From contig NZ_JAVAMA010000003.1 in the NCBI RefSeq assembly GCF_030730875.1, positions 124,001-188,000 of the forward strand: a stretch of DNA of 64,000 nt, written 5' to 3'. This DNA is from Sphingomonas sp. DG1-23 (GTDB lineage: Bacteria > Pseudomonadota > Alphaproteobacteria > Sphingomonadales > Sphingomonadaceae). The notes under the pieces were generated by a model. The model made no database searches. It saw only the letters and a program-made list of their open reading frames with translations, and was not told the origin of the DNA. Both the position numbers and the translations under genes were made by a program. Shown here in pieces: positions 1 through 8,481 of the stretch; position 1 is the first letter of the stretch, and every line of letters starts with the position of its first letter.

Positions 1-685
1 GATCCATATGAACCAGCGCGGCGCGGCGCGGGCGCAATGCCCCTACCCAGCCCAGCACCTGGTCGAGATTGGGGTGTGTCGGATGCGGCGCGCGGCGCAA
101 TGCATCGACCACCCATATGTCGAGATCCGTGTAGAGCGCGTGCATGTCGCTCGTCATCTCATGGAAGTCTGTAGCATAACCTATTGATTTTCCGTTACTA
201 TCAAACCGGAGACCGGCAGATGTTATGCCGCCGTGCGGCTGATCCGCGACGGTGATGCGGATATCGCCGATCTCCAGCGTATCGGGGAGCGGCGCGATCG
301 CGATGGTCGGACGGTAGAGCGCGCGGCCGAAAAACGCATAGTGAAACTTGTGCTGGAGCTGCTCGAGCGTGAACGGCCGCGCAAAGCCGCGCACCGGCTC
401 GCCGTTGCGGATGTGCATCAGCTGACGAAGGTCGTCGATGCCATGGGTGTGATCGGCATGATCATGGGTCCAGATCACTGCGTCGACATCGGCGACATTG
501 GCGGCGAGCAGCTGCGCGCGCATGTCGGGGCTGGTGTCGATGAGGATCGTGGTCGTCGCGGTGGTGACCAGCACCGAGGCGCGGGTTCGGCGATTGCGCG
601 GCTCGTCGGGATCGCAGGCGCCCCAGTCGTTGCCGATCCGGGGAACGCCCGACGAAGTACCCGAACCGAGGATGCGGATTTTCAT
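1..685 (-). CDS. MBL-fold metallo-hydrolase (partial, C-terminus beyond left edge)
   Basis: Metal-dependent hydrolase of the metallo-beta-lactamase fold, close to the PhnP-like phosphodiesterase group often encoded next to metG and tatD in alphaproteobacteria. Reading the minus strand from ATG at 685 gives an uninterrupted frame beginning MKIRILGSGTSSGVPRIG, with the metal-binding motif THDHADHTHG near residue 80 and ALVHMD at the window edge. The reading frame runs off the left end, so the C-terminus is missing. It lies downstream of tatD on the same strand, separated by a palindromic repeat, so it probably belongs to the metG-tatD transcription unit. The fold is secure; the substrate cannot be told. 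Confidence 0.85.
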   Translation of the reverse strand, partial: MKIRILGSGTSSGVPRIGNDWGACDPDEPRNRRTRASVLVTTATTTILIDTSPDMRAQLLAANVADVDAVIWTHDHADHTHGIDDLRQLMHIRNGEPVRGFARPFTLEQLQHKFHYAFFGRALYRPTIAIAPLPDTLEIGDIRITVADQPHGGITSAGLRFDSNGKSIGYATDFHEMTSDMHALYTDLDIWVVDALRRAPHPTHPNLDQVLGWVGALRPRRAALVHMD

Positions 686-693
686 GGCGCTTC

Positions 694-772
694 GTCACCC
701 CGGCGGACGCCGGGGCATCGTGCGGTCGAGCGGGTGGCCTGCGGCCTGAGGTCCCGGCGTTCGCCGGGATGA
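694..772. repeat. Bipartite palindromic repeat, family A
   Basis: Intergenic element between tatD and the MBL gene. Two inverted arms, CCCCGGCGGACGCCGGGG and CCCGGCGTTCGCCGGG, each of which can form its own hairpin, face each other across about 35 bases. The same arrangement recurs at 4080, 14946, 29668, 34918 and 40111. Confidence 0.8.
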
Positions 773-797
773 CGGAGGATCGCGCGCCGTTCCGCCC

Positions 798-1577
798 TCA
801 CGCCAGCGTCTTGGCGAATAATTTGTGGAAGTTTTGCCGCGTCGCCTCGGCCAGCGTCTCGGGATCCTCTCCGCGCAGGTTCGCGAGGAAACGGCAGGTG
901 TCGGCGACGAAGGCCGGTTCGCCGGTCTTGCCGCGATGGGGCACGGGGGCGAGGAAGGGCGCGTCGGTCTCGATCAGCAACCGGTCGAGCGGCAGCCGGG
1001 CCGCGGTTTCCTGAAGGTCCTTCGCGTTCTTGAAGGTCACGATCCCCGAGATCGACACATAGAGCCCGAGCTCGAGCGCGATGTCGGCGAAGGCGCCGCT
1101 CGCAGTGAAGCAATGGATCACGCCAGGAAAGGCGCCCTTCCCCATCTCGTCGCGGAGAATCTCGGCGGTGTCCGCCTCGGCATCGCGCGTGTGAACGATG
1201 ATCGGCAGCCCGGTCTCGCGCGCCGCCGCGAGATGCGCGCGGAAGCTGGCGCGCTGGCGGTCACGGTCCGAATGGTCGTAATAATAATCGAGCCCGCTCT
1301 CGCCGATGCCGACGACGCGCGGGTGCCGCGCGCGTTCGACCAGCTTGACGGTGTCGACATCCGGGTGCTGGTCGGCCTCGTGCGGGTGGATGCCGACGCT
1401 CGCCCAGACATCGGTCTCGCGCTCGGCGACGGCAATGACGTCATCCCACTCGTTTTCCCGGGTCGAGATGTTGAGCATCGCGACCACGCCGGCGTCGCGG
1501 GCGCGCGCCAACACTTCGGGCTGCTGCTCGCCAAGGCCCTTGTAGATCAGATGGCAGTGGCTGTCGGCCAGTCTCAC
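798..1577 (-). CDS. tatD: TatD family metal-dependent hydrolase
   Basis: TIM-barrel amidohydrolase-type deoxyribonuclease of the TatD/YcfH family, 259 residues, full length for the family. Metal ligands are visible in order: DSHCHL at the N-terminus, the GESGLDYYY segment, IIVHTRDA, GVIHCFTAS and ETDAPFLAPVPHRGK near the C-terminus. The start is GTG and overlaps the metG stop as GTGA (4 bases), a clear sign of translational coupling. The metG-tatD-MBL order is common in alphaproteobacteria. Confidence 0.93.
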   Translation of the reverse strand: MRLADSHCHLIYKGLGEQQPEVLARARDAGVVAMLNISTRENEWDDVIAVAERETDVWASVGIHPHEADQHPDVDTVKLVERARHPRVVGIGESGLDYYYDHSDRDRQRASFRAHLAAARETGLPIIVHTRDAEADTAEILRDEMGKGAFPGVIHCFTASGAFADIALELGLYVSISGIVTFKNAKDLQETAARLPLDRLLIETDAPFLAPVPHRGKTGEPAFVADTCRFLANLRGEDPETLAEATRQNFHKLFAKTLA

Positions 1578-3076
1578 GCTTCGCTCGCCTGCAATTCCAG
1601 TCGCGGGAAGATGGGGGTCGGCGCGGCGATGCGGAAGTCCTCATCGTCCGCGGACGGCAGCTGAACGAGCAACTTGCCTGCCGAGGTCGGAATCACCGGC
1701 AGGATCGTCGTGGCGAGACGGCGGATCGCGCGAAGCAAGGTGCGAAGCACCGCGTTCATCCGCTCGGGGTCCGTCTTGCGCAGCGCCCAGGGCGCCTGGC
1801 TGTCGATATATTGGTTGCAGGCGAACACGCCGGTCATCCACGCCTCGATCCCCTGGCTGAGCGCGAGATCTTCGAACGCGGTGCGGAACGCGGCGCAGGC
1901 GACGTCAACCTCGGCGAGCAGGATCGCGTCGGCCTCCTCCGCCCTCCCCTCGGGCACATGCCCCTCGCAATTCTTGGCGACGAAGGCGAGCACGCGCTGC
2001 GCGAGATTGCCGAAGCTGTTCGACAGATCGGCATTGGCCCGCGTGACGATCGCCTCGTCGCTGAACGTGCCGTCATTGCCGAAGCTGACGTCGCGCAGCA
2101 GGAAATAGCGCAGTGCGTCGACGCCGTAGAGCGTGGCGAGCTCCATCGGATCGACGACGTTGCCGACCGATTTGGACATCTTCTCCCCGCGATTGAGCAG
2201 GAAGCCGTGGCCGAAGACCTGCTTCGGCAGCGGCAGGTTGGCCGACATCAGGAAAGCCGGCCAATAGACCGCGTGGAAGCGGACGATGTCCTTGCCGATC
2301 AGGTGAATGTCGGCGGGCCAATATCGGGCGAAGCGTTCGGCGTCGTCGGGATAGCCGGCGCCGGTGATGTAATTGGTCAGCGCGTCGACCCAGACATACA
2401 TCACATGGTCGGGCGACCCGGGCACCGGCACGCCCCAGTCGAAGCTGGTGCGGCTCACCGAGAGATCGATCAGCCCGCCCTCGACGAAGCGGAGGATCTC
2501 GTTGCGACGCGATTCGGGGCGGATGAAGTCGGGATTGGCGGCATAGAAATCGAGCAAGGGCTGCTGGTATTTCGATAGCTTGAAGAACCACGTCTCCTCG
2601 ACGGTCCATTCGACCGGCGTGCCTTGCGGCGAGAGCTTGACGCCCCCTTCCCCTTCGACGAGCTCCTTCTCCTCGTAGAATGCCTCGTCGCGGACCGAAT
2701 ACCAGCCCTCGTAACGGTCGAGATAAAGGTCGCCCGCGTCGGCCATGGCCTGCCAGATCGCTTGGCTGGCTTGGTAGTGTCCGGGCTCGGAGGTGCGGAT
2801 GAAGCGATCGTATGAAATATCGAGAACGTCCGCCATCTCACGGAAATAGCTCGACATTTCGTCCGCCAGCTCGCGCGCCTCCATGTCGCGTGCCCGCGCG
2901 GTCTGGACCATCTTGAGACCATGCTCGTCGGTGCCGGTCTGGAAGAAGACGTCGCGGCCGTGCTGGCGCTGGAAGCGCGCGATCGCGTCGGCGGCGATCA
3001 TCTCATAGGCATGGCCGATATGCGGACGGCCATTGGGATAATGGATTGCAGTCGAGATGTAGAAGGGATCGGCCAT
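1574..3076 (-). CDS. metG: Methionyl-tRNA synthetase
   Basis: Charges tRNA-Met in the cytoplasm. 500 residues: the class I signature HIGHAYE is near residue 20, and the KMSKSVGN loop lies about two thirds along. The insert between the Rossmann halves (around WYSVRDEAFYEE) lacks a Cys4 zinc cluster, and there is no C-terminal EMAP/tRNA-binding domain, so this is the short MetG form usual in alphaproteobacteria. The first gene of a metG-tatD-MBL unit; holB, often found upstream in relatives, is not there, and instead a palindromic repeat and a lipoprotein gene precede it. Confidence 0.97.
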   Translation of the reverse strand: MADPFYISTAIHYPNGRPHIGHAYEMIAADAIARFQRQHGRDVFFQTGTDEHGLKMVQTARARDMEARELADEMSSYFREMADVLDISYDRFIRTSEPGHYQASQAIWQAMADAGDLYLDRYEGWYSVRDEAFYEEKELVEGEGGVKLSPQGTPVEWTVEETWFFKLSKYQQPLLDFYAANPDFIRPESRRNEILRFVEGGLIDLSVSRTSFDWGVPVPGSPDHVMYVWVDALTNYITGAGYPDDAERFARYWPADIHLIGKDIVRFHAVYWPAFLMSANLPLPKQVFGHGFLLNRGEKMSKSVGNVVDPMELATLYGVDALRYFLLRDVSFGNDGTFSDEAIVTRANADLSNSFGNLAQRVLAFVAKNCEGHVPEGRAEEADAILLAEVDVACAAFRTAFEDLALSQGIEAWMTGVFACNQYIDSQAPWALRKTDPERMNAVLRTLLRAIRRLATTILPVIPTSAGKLLVQLPSADDEDFRIAAPTPIFPRLELQASEA

Positions 3077-3130
3077 GCCGCGGCTTTAGGAGCGGTGCGC
3101 ATTGGGGGCAACCTCGGCGCACGCCCGCAT

Positions 3131-3207
3131 GTGCTTCGGCGAAAGCAGGCGCCCAGAGCCACGCGCGACATGGCCTGCTGCCCTGGGCTGCTGCCTTCGC
3201 AGGAGAA
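3131..3207. repeat. Palindromic repeat, family B (copy 1)
   Basis: A 77-base imperfect palindrome. The left part GTGCTTCGGCGAAAGCAGG can pair with the right part CTGCCTTCGCAGG, and an inner pair GCCCAG/CTGGGC lies between them. It aligns along its length with the element at 22315-22390 when one is reversed, sharing the core CCCAGAGCCACG. At first sight it resembles a structured RNA, but the second copy makes a dispersed repeat the better reading. It sits in the leader of metG. Confidence 0.7.
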
Positions 3208-3699
3208 CTAGTCTCCGCAGAGTCGTCGCCCTGACGCGTCGCGCATCGCGGCGGCTTCGGCGGACGATTCGCTCAGCCGCGTTACTTCGAGGCCGGTGAA
3301 CGCCGCGCGCCGGGCACAGAGCTTCTTGCAGGCGTCGGGGAGCGCGCCGGGGAATTTGATCCGGTCGCCGTCATATTGCGCATCGAAGCGGCACCCGTCC
3401 TTGCCGAGCGTGATCTCGAGCATCGCGCCGTCGCGCTCGACGCTGCCGGCGCCGCTGCAGGTAATGCGGTCGCCATAATCGACATAGGCTCCGATCCGGT
3501 AGCTCGAGCCCGAGCGCACGACGCAGACCCGGTCGGTGTCGCGGGCATAGAGGCCGGTCAGATCGCCGTCGTCGGGATCGCGCACCAGCCCGCGTTCGAT
3601 CGCGGCGCTTTCGAGGTCCTGCGGCGCCTCGGCATTGTCGCCCGTCTTTCCGCCCGAGCAGGCAGCGAGCGCCAGCAGCAGCGCGAACGCGGCTCTCAT
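3208..3699 (-). CDS. Hypothetical lipoprotein
   Basis: 163 residues, unrecognised. It begins [17 protein letters not shown], a short lipoprotein signal with a lipobox at LAAC, so it should be anchored in the outer or inner membrane facing the periplasm. The mature part contains several cysteines ([24 protein letters not shown]) and may be disulphide-bonded. The chosen ATG overlaps the hisI stop as ATGA, which argues against longer upstream starts in the frame. Translationally coupled to hisI; no role is inferred. Confidence 0.75.
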   Translation of the reverse strand: MRAAFALLLALAACSGGKTGDNAEAPQDLESAAIERGLVRDPDDGDLTGLYARDTDRVCVVRSGSSYRIGAYVDYGDRITCSGAGSVERDGAMLEITLGKDGCRFDAQYDGDRIKFPGALPDACKKLCARRAAFTGLEVTRLSESSAEAAAMRDASGRRLCGD

Positions 3700-4058
3700 G
3701 CGTCGCGGACCAGCCTGCCGTCCTCGATCCGGCGGAAGAAGCAGCTGCGCTCGCCGGTGTGGCAGGCGGGGCCTGCGGGCTCGACCTTGAGCCATAAAGC
3801 GTCCTGATCGCAATCGATCCGCGTCTCGAGCACGCGCAGCACATGGCCCGAGCTCTCACCCTTCTTCCACAGCCGGCCGCGGCTGCGCGACCAGAAATGC
3901 GCCTCGCCGGTGGCGAGGGTCGCGGCGAGCGCCTCGGCATTCATATGCGCGAGCATCAGCAGCTCGCCGGTGCGCGAGTCGGTGGCGACCGCGGTGATCA
4001 GGCCGGCGGAATCATATTTGGGGTTCAGGATGAGGCTGGTGTCGCGGTCGTCGGTCAC
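3696..4058 (-). CDS. hisI: Phosphoribosyl-AMP cyclohydrolase
   Basis: Third step of histidine biosynthesis: opens the adenine ring of phosphoribosyl-AMP. 120 residues, the monofunctional form without a HisE domain. Family signatures are visible: [11 protein letters not shown], the zinc/substrate segment [18 protein letters not shown], the acidic metal site [12 protein letters not shown], and the [11 protein letters not shown] tail with its zinc cysteines. The start codon is GTG. It is not in a his operon here; its neighbour is a small lipoprotein gene overlapping by four bases. Confidence 0.96.
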   Translation of the reverse strand: MTDDRDTSLILNPKYDSAGLITAVATDSRTGELLMLAHMNAEALAATLATGEAHFWSRSRGRLWKKGESSGHVLRVLETRIDCDQDALWLKVEPAGPACHTGERSCFFRRIEDGRLVRDA

Positions 4059-4079
4059 GCATCAGGCTCTAACCCACTC

Positions 4080-4151
4080 GTCAGCCCGGCGAAAGCCAGG
4101 GCCTCGGGCCGCAATGCCCGCCGCCGGAGGTCCCGGCTTGGGCCGGGATGC
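4080..4151. repeat. Bipartite palindromic repeat, family A
   Basis: Between hisI and the Rho-N-like gene. Arms GCCCGGCGAAAGCCAGGGC and GTCCCGGCTTGGGCCGGGA are inverted relative to each other; a somewhat decayed member of the family also seen at 694, 14946, 29668, 34918 and 40111. Confidence 0.75.
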
Positions 4152-4162
4152 CGGTTGGCTCG

Positions 4163-4408
4163 TCAATGATCGCGAATCGCGTCGATCAGCTCGTCCTTGT
4201 CCATCTTCGAGCGGCCCTCGATGCCGATCTCCTTCGCCTCGTCGTAGAGCTCGTCCTTGCTGCGATCGTCGAGCCGGCCCTTGTGATCGAGCGTGCCGGC
4301 CTCCTTGGCATTGGCGATCCGGGCGGCCTTCTCCTTTGACGCGCCGTCGTCGCGCAACTTCTCGTAAAGTTCGTCATTCTTGATCTGCGATCCGTGATCC
4401 CTGGCCAT
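4163..4408 (-). CDS. Small Rho-termination-factor-N-like protein
   Basis: 81-residue charged protein. The first half (KNDELYEKLRDDGASKEKAARIANA) and the second half (DELYDEAKEIGIEGRSKMDKDELIDAIRDH) look like two short helical modules; the second matches the SAP/Rho N-terminal type of nucleic-acid-binding helix-extended fold. The ATG at 4408 is preceded by AAAGGAG at good spacing, so longer upstream starts were rejected. Related small proteins in soil bacteria are often stress- or plant-association-linked, but that is family knowledge, not seen here. Confidence 0.7.
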   Translation of the reverse strand: MARDHGSQIKNDELYEKLRDDGASKEKAARIANAKEAGTLDHKGRLDDRSKDELYDEAKEIGIEGRSKMDKDELIDAIRDH

Positions 4409-4538
4409 GATCAGGCTCCTTTCGCCTTGAAAAACCGGCGAAATGGCCTCCTGGTTCATTTCCTTGTGACAAACCGGCGACAAACCGCGTCGAACTGCCT
4501 ATATGGCCCCCGAGAGTTCCCAACCCCCTCGAGGGCTG

Positions 4539-5996
4539 ATGCTTACCACGCACCCGTTTGATGACGACAAGCTGCGCGAAGAGTGCGGCATTTTCGGTGT
4601 TTCCAATGCCGAGGGCGCAGCCGCGCTCGTGGCGCTGGGACTCCATGCGCTCCAGCACCGCGGCCAGGAGGCGGCGGGGATCACCAGCTGGGATGGGCGC
4701 GAGTTCCACACCCATCGGGCGATGGGCCATGTCGCCGGCAATTTCGACCGCGACGACGTGATTCGCGCGCTGGTCGGCACCACTGCCTGCGGACATGTCC
4801 GCTATGCCACCACCGGCGGCTCGGCGATTCGCAACGTCCAGCCGCTATATGCCGAGCTGGCGAGCGGCGGCTTCGCGGTGGCGCATAACGGCAACATCTC
4901 GAACGCGATGCGGCTGCGGCGCGATCTCGTCCGTCGCGGCGCGATCTTCCAGTCGACCTCGGATACCGAGGTGATCATCCACCTCGTCGCCACGTCGCAT
5001 TACCGCACCTTGATGGATCGCTTCATCGACGCGCTCAAGCAGGTCGAGGGCGCCTATTCGCTGATCGTGATGACGCCGGAAGGGATGATTGCCTGTCGCG
5101 ATCCGCTCGGCATCCGCCCGCTGGTGATGGGCAAGCTCGACCAGACGATCGTGTTCGCTTCCGAGACGGTGGCGCTCGATGTGGTCGGCGCCGAATATGT
5201 CCGCGACGTCGAGCCGGGCGAGCTGGTGATCGTCAAGGGCAGCGAGATCACTTCGCACAAGCCTTTCGCGCCGCAAGCCGCGCGGCCGTGCATCTTCGAA
5301 TATGTCTATTTCTCGCGCCCGGATTCGATCGCCGAGGATCGCAGCGTCTATTCGGTTCGGAAAGCGATCGGCGCGCAGCTGGCGATCGAATCGCCGGTCG
5401 AGGCCGATCTCGTGGTCCCCGTGCCCGATTCGGGCGTGCCCGCGGCGATCGGCTATGCCCAGGAAAGCGGCATCCCGTTCGAGCTGGGCATCATCCGCTC
5501 GCATTATGTCGGTCGCACCTTCATCCAGCCGGGCGACAAGGTCCGCCACCTCGGCGTCAAATTGAAGCACAACGCCAATCGCGAGCTTATCCAGGGCAAG
5601 CGCATCGTGCTGATCGACGATTCGATCGTGCGCGGCACCACCAGCCTCAAGATCGTCCAGATGATGCGCGAGGCTGGCGCCGCCGAGGTCCATCTGCGCA
5701 TCGCCTCGCCGCCGACGCGGCACAGCTGCTTCTACGGCGTCGACACACCCGAGCGGACCAAATTGCTCGCGGCCAAGCTCGATCTGGGCGGGATGACCGA
5801 TTTCATCCATGCCGACAGCCTGTCGTTCGTCAGCATCGACGGGCTGTACAAGGCGCTGGGCGAGGCGCACCGCGCCGACATCCACCCCAAATATTGCGAC
5901 GCCTGCTTCACCGGCGATTATCCGACCACGCTCACCGACCAGGACGAGCTCGCCCCGGTTGACCAGTTCGCGCTTCTGGAGGAACGGGTCGGCTGA
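4539..5996 (+). CDS. purF: Amidophosphoribosyltransferase
   Basis: First committed step of purine biosynthesis: makes phosphoribosylamine from PRPP and glutamine. 485 residues. An N-terminal propeptide of 15 residues ends at EE before the catalytic CGIFG, so Cys16 becomes the N-terminal nucleophile after processing. The Ntn glutaminase domain (HALQHRGQEAAG, GHVRYATTG) is followed by the type I PRTase domain with the PRPP loop VLIDDSIVRGTTS. The start at 4539 has GAGGG just upstream; an in-frame ATG at 4503 has no ribosome site. The SDR gene follows after 21 bases. Confidence 0.96.
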   Translation: MLTTHPFDDDKLREECGIFGVSNAEGAAALVALGLHALQHRGQEAAGITSWDGREFHTHRAMGHVAGNFDRDDVIRALVGTTACGHVRYATTGGSAIRNVQPLYAELASGGFAVAHNGNISNAMRLRRDLVRRGAIFQSTSDTEVIIHLVATSHYRTLMDRFIDALKQVEGAYSLIVMTPEGMIACRDPLGIRPLVMGKLDQTIVFASETVALDVVGAEYVRDVEPGELVIVKGSEITSHKPFAPQAARPCIFEYVYFSRPDSIAEDRSVYSVRKAIGAQLAIESPVEADLVVPVPDSGVPAAIGYAQESGIPFELGIIRSHYVGRTFIQPGDKVRHLGVKLKHNANRELIQGKRIVLIDDSIVRGTTSLKIVQMMREAGAAEVHLRIASPPTRHSCFYGVDTPERTKLLAAKLDLGGMTDFIHADSLSFVSIDGLYKALGEAHRADIHPKYCDACFTGDYPTTLTDQDELAPVDQFALLEERVG

Positions 5997-6017
5997 GCTG
6001 ATTCTTCCGGAGTTCGA

Positions 6018-6728
6018 ATGACCGACAAGCCTCTCGCCGACCGTATCGCGCTCGTCACCGGCGCCAGCCGTGGCATCGGCGCGGCGACTGCCAAAGCGCT
6101 CGGCGCCGCCGGCGCGCATGTCGTGCTGACGGCGCGCACCGCCGGCGGGCTCGAGGAAGTCGAGGAGGCGATCTATGCGAGCGGCGGCTCGGCGACGATC
6201 GCGCCGATGGATCTGACCGAGAATGAGAGTGTCGCGCGGCTCGCGGCCGCGGTGTCCGAGCGATGGAAATCGCTCGACCTGCTCGTGCTCAACGCGGCGT
6301 CGCTGGGTAGTTTGAGCGCGGTCCCGGCGATCGACTTCAAGGAATTCGCCAAGGTGCTGACCCTGAACGTCACCGCGCAGGCCGCGATGCTCGCATCATT
6401 CGATCCGCTGTTGAAGGCGGCGAAGCAGGCGCGGGTGCTCGGCGTGACGTCGAGCGTCGGGCGGACCCCGCGCGCCTATTGGGGCACCTATGGCGCGTCC
6501 AAGGCGGCTTTCGAGAATCTGCTGCTGAGCTATGGCGAGGAAGTTCGCCACATCAGCGGAGTGCGCGTCGGCATCATCGATCCGGGCGCGACCCGCACCA
6601 AGATGCGCGCGCGGGCCTTTCCGGGCGAGGCTGCCGAGACGGTCAAGCCGCCCGAAGTCGTGGCCGAGCGAATCGCGGCGCTGTCGGTCTCGGGGTTCGA
6701 GACCGGGCATTTCGAGCGCGTCGATTAG
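6018..6728 (+). CDS. SDR family oxidoreductase
   Basis: Classical short-chain dehydrogenase, 236 residues. The Rossmann nucleotide loop TGASRGIGAATA is at residues 14-25, the structural NAAS motif near residue 93, and the catalytic YGASK near 155. Directly downstream of purF with a 21-base gap, probably cotranscribed. The gene ends in a four-base convergent overlap with the membrane protein on the other strand. The substrate is unknown; cofactor preference cannot be settled by eye. Confidence 0.88.
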   Translation: MTDKPLADRIALVTGASRGIGAATAKALGAAGAHVVLTARTAGGLEEVEEAIYASGGSATIAPMDLTENESVARLAAAVSERWKSLDLLVLNAASLGSLSAVPAIDFKEFAKVLTLNVTAQAAMLASFDPLLKAAKQARVLGVTSSVGRTPRAYWGTYGASKAAFENLLLSYGEEVRHISGVRVGIIDPGATRTKMRARAFPGEAAETVKPPEVVAERIAALSVSGFETGHFERVD

Positions 6729-8437
6729 TCGCAGTCGCGCTTCACATCGAAGCGCGCGAGGCGGGTGCGCAGCGACTCCTGCAATTGCTTGTCCGACCAG
6801 CTGTGATTGGGCGGGCTGCGGAAGCTCCCGATCGGCTTGCCCAACCGCGCCAGCATGATCTGGCCGCGACGATCGTCGCGCAGATGCGATCCCATGCGGG
6901 CCTCGACTTGCGGCAGCACCGGCGCGGCGCGCGGGCCCAGCGCGCACAATGCGCCGGCCGCTGCTTCGCGCACTTCGCGATCGGCAATCAGTTCCGCCAG
7001 CGCCGGCGCAGCGGCGGCGCCGCGATCCGACATCCGCCGGACGAGCCCATCTGCCCATTTGCGCCGATCATGATCCGCGAGCAGCCTCTCTTCCTCAGCG
7101 GTGAGCATCGTGAATGCGCCGTCCAGGCTCTTGAGCCAGCTTCCGAGAATGCTCGGCGCGGCGTCCGAAGCATCATAGCCGGTCGGCGTGGCGAGCAGCC
7201 TGGCGACGATTACCGGGCGCAGCTCGGCCAGGCCATCGTCGAAGCGCCGGGACACGTCCCACAAACGGTGGAACTCGACGACGCGCGTGTCGGCGACCAT
7301 CGCGACGACCAGCGCGCGGTCGTCGCCGCGCGGACCATTGCGAACGATGTCCTCGAACACGGCAGGCGCCAGCGCGAAGCCCGCATCGCCCTTTGCCCGC
7401 TTCGGATCTTTCATCGCCGCGGCGAGATGCTGTCGCAGCGAGTCGCCGCTTTTGCCGTCGGCTTGCGAGCCGATATTGGTCTGGCCCCGCAGCAGCTCGA
7501 TCGGGACGAAATGACCGCGCCCCGCATAGCTGACTGCGTTGCGCCGCCCCCATCCGAAGCGAAAATCACTCAGTCCGCCCTCGGCGAGGATCGTCAGCGG
7601 GAGGAATAACGGGCGCGACCACGCAAAGCTGCGTTGCAGGAGCAATTCGGCCTTTCCGCCCCGAACGCGCTCGATCGCCAACCGTCGGAGCGACGGGGTC
7701 GGCGCAAACAACCGCCAATTCGCGTTGTTCCGGCCGCCGTTCCGAACCTGCAGCGTGATGCGGAAGTCGACATTCGGCGACGCCAACCGCCGGACGATGC
7801 ACTCGCCTTCCGACTGGCGCGTCAGCCAGGTGCGGGTCAACCTCTCGCCCGCCGGGCCCTGGCCCCATTCTTCGGAGAGACTGGCCCCGCTGCTCTCTTC
7901 AGAAGCGCAGCCCGATGCTCGCTTCTCCAGCTTCAGCAGCACCGGAGCGGAGGCGCGCTTGTCGCCCGATATGTCGACCAGGACTACACCTTCCACGCCC
8001 GGGGTGTAGAGGATCGAATGACAGACCAGGTCGCAGGAGGGCCGCCTGAACATGCCCTCTCCGACATAGAGGAAGGGTGCGCGGAGCTCGATCAGACCGC
8101 GTAGGGCGATCGGCGTGCCGGCAGACCGGTCGCCGGTGCTTTCGGCGGCGATCCAGGCATTGAGTGCGGCATTGAAGCTAAACGGAATTCCGATGAGCAG
8201 CGCCAGGGCCGCCAGCGTCGCGCCCGCCATCGCCGCAAAGTCACTGAATGCCCATCGGATGGGGAACCAGAGCATTGCATAGGTCAGGCTCCACAGGAAC
8301 ACCGTGGGTATCGCCATCATGATCAGTCCGGGGACGATCAACACCATCAATCCGGCCATGACCAGGCCGGGCATGCCGATCAGGATCATGCTGAGCACGC
8401 CGGTGAGTAGCAAGAATAGCAGAAAACCCCGGCTCAT
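6725..8437 (-). CDS. Hypothetical membrane protein with HEAT-like C-terminus
   Basis: 570 residues, not recognised. Three or four hydrophobic helices occupy roughly residues 4-75 (FLLFLLLTGVLSMILIG and following), then a long soluble region, and near the C-terminus alanine-rich helical pairs such as VREAAAGALCALGPRAAPVL that look like HEAT repeats. The ATG at 8437 sits between the arms CCCCGG and CCGGGG of a short hairpin followed by TTTT, which could affect initiation. The neighbouring serine hydrolase gene is on the same strand, 44 bases upstream. Confidence 0.7.
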   Translation of the reverse strand: MSRGFLLFLLLTGVLSMILIGMPGLVMAGLMVLIVPGLIMMAIPTVFLWSLTYAMLWFPIRWAFSDFAAMAGATLAALALLIGIPFSFNAALNAWIAAESTGDRSAGTPIALRGLIELRAPFLYVGEGMFRRPSCDLVCHSILYTPGVEGVVLVDISGDKRASAPVLLKLEKRASGCASEESSGASLSEEWGQGPAGERLTRTWLTRQSEGECIVRRLASPNVDFRITLQVRNGGRNNANWRLFAPTPSLRRLAIERVRGGKAELLLQRSFAWSRPLFLPLTILAEGGLSDFRFGWGRRNAVSYAGRGHFVPIELLRGQTNIGSQADGKSGDSLRQHLAAAMKDPKRAKGDAGFALAPAVFEDIVRNGPRGDDRALVVAMVADTRVVEFHRLWDVSRRFDDGLAELRPVIVARLLATPTGYDASDAAPSILGSWLKSLDGAFTMLTAEEERLLADHDRRKWADGLVRRMSDRGAAAAPALAELIADREVREAAAGALCALGPRAAPVLPQVEARMGSHLRDDRRGQIMLARLGKPIGSFRSPPNHSWSDKQLQESLRTRLARFDVKRDCD

Positions 8438-8481
8438 GCCCCGGGGGCTAATGCCATTACGTGAAGATAGGATTGCCGGAG

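Noticed and set aside
3131-3207. Possible SRP (4.5S) or other structured RNA gene in the metG leader
   Set aside because: The hairpin is long and contains GAAGGCAGCAGCC on the minus strand, a little like the SRP tip, but the conserved GGTCAGGTCCGGAAGG sequence is missing and the same element recurs at 22315, so it is a repeat.
4503-4538. purF start at ATG 4503
   Set aside because: No ribosome site and it would give a longer propeptide; ATG 4539 has GAGGG and puts the catalytic Cys at position 16.
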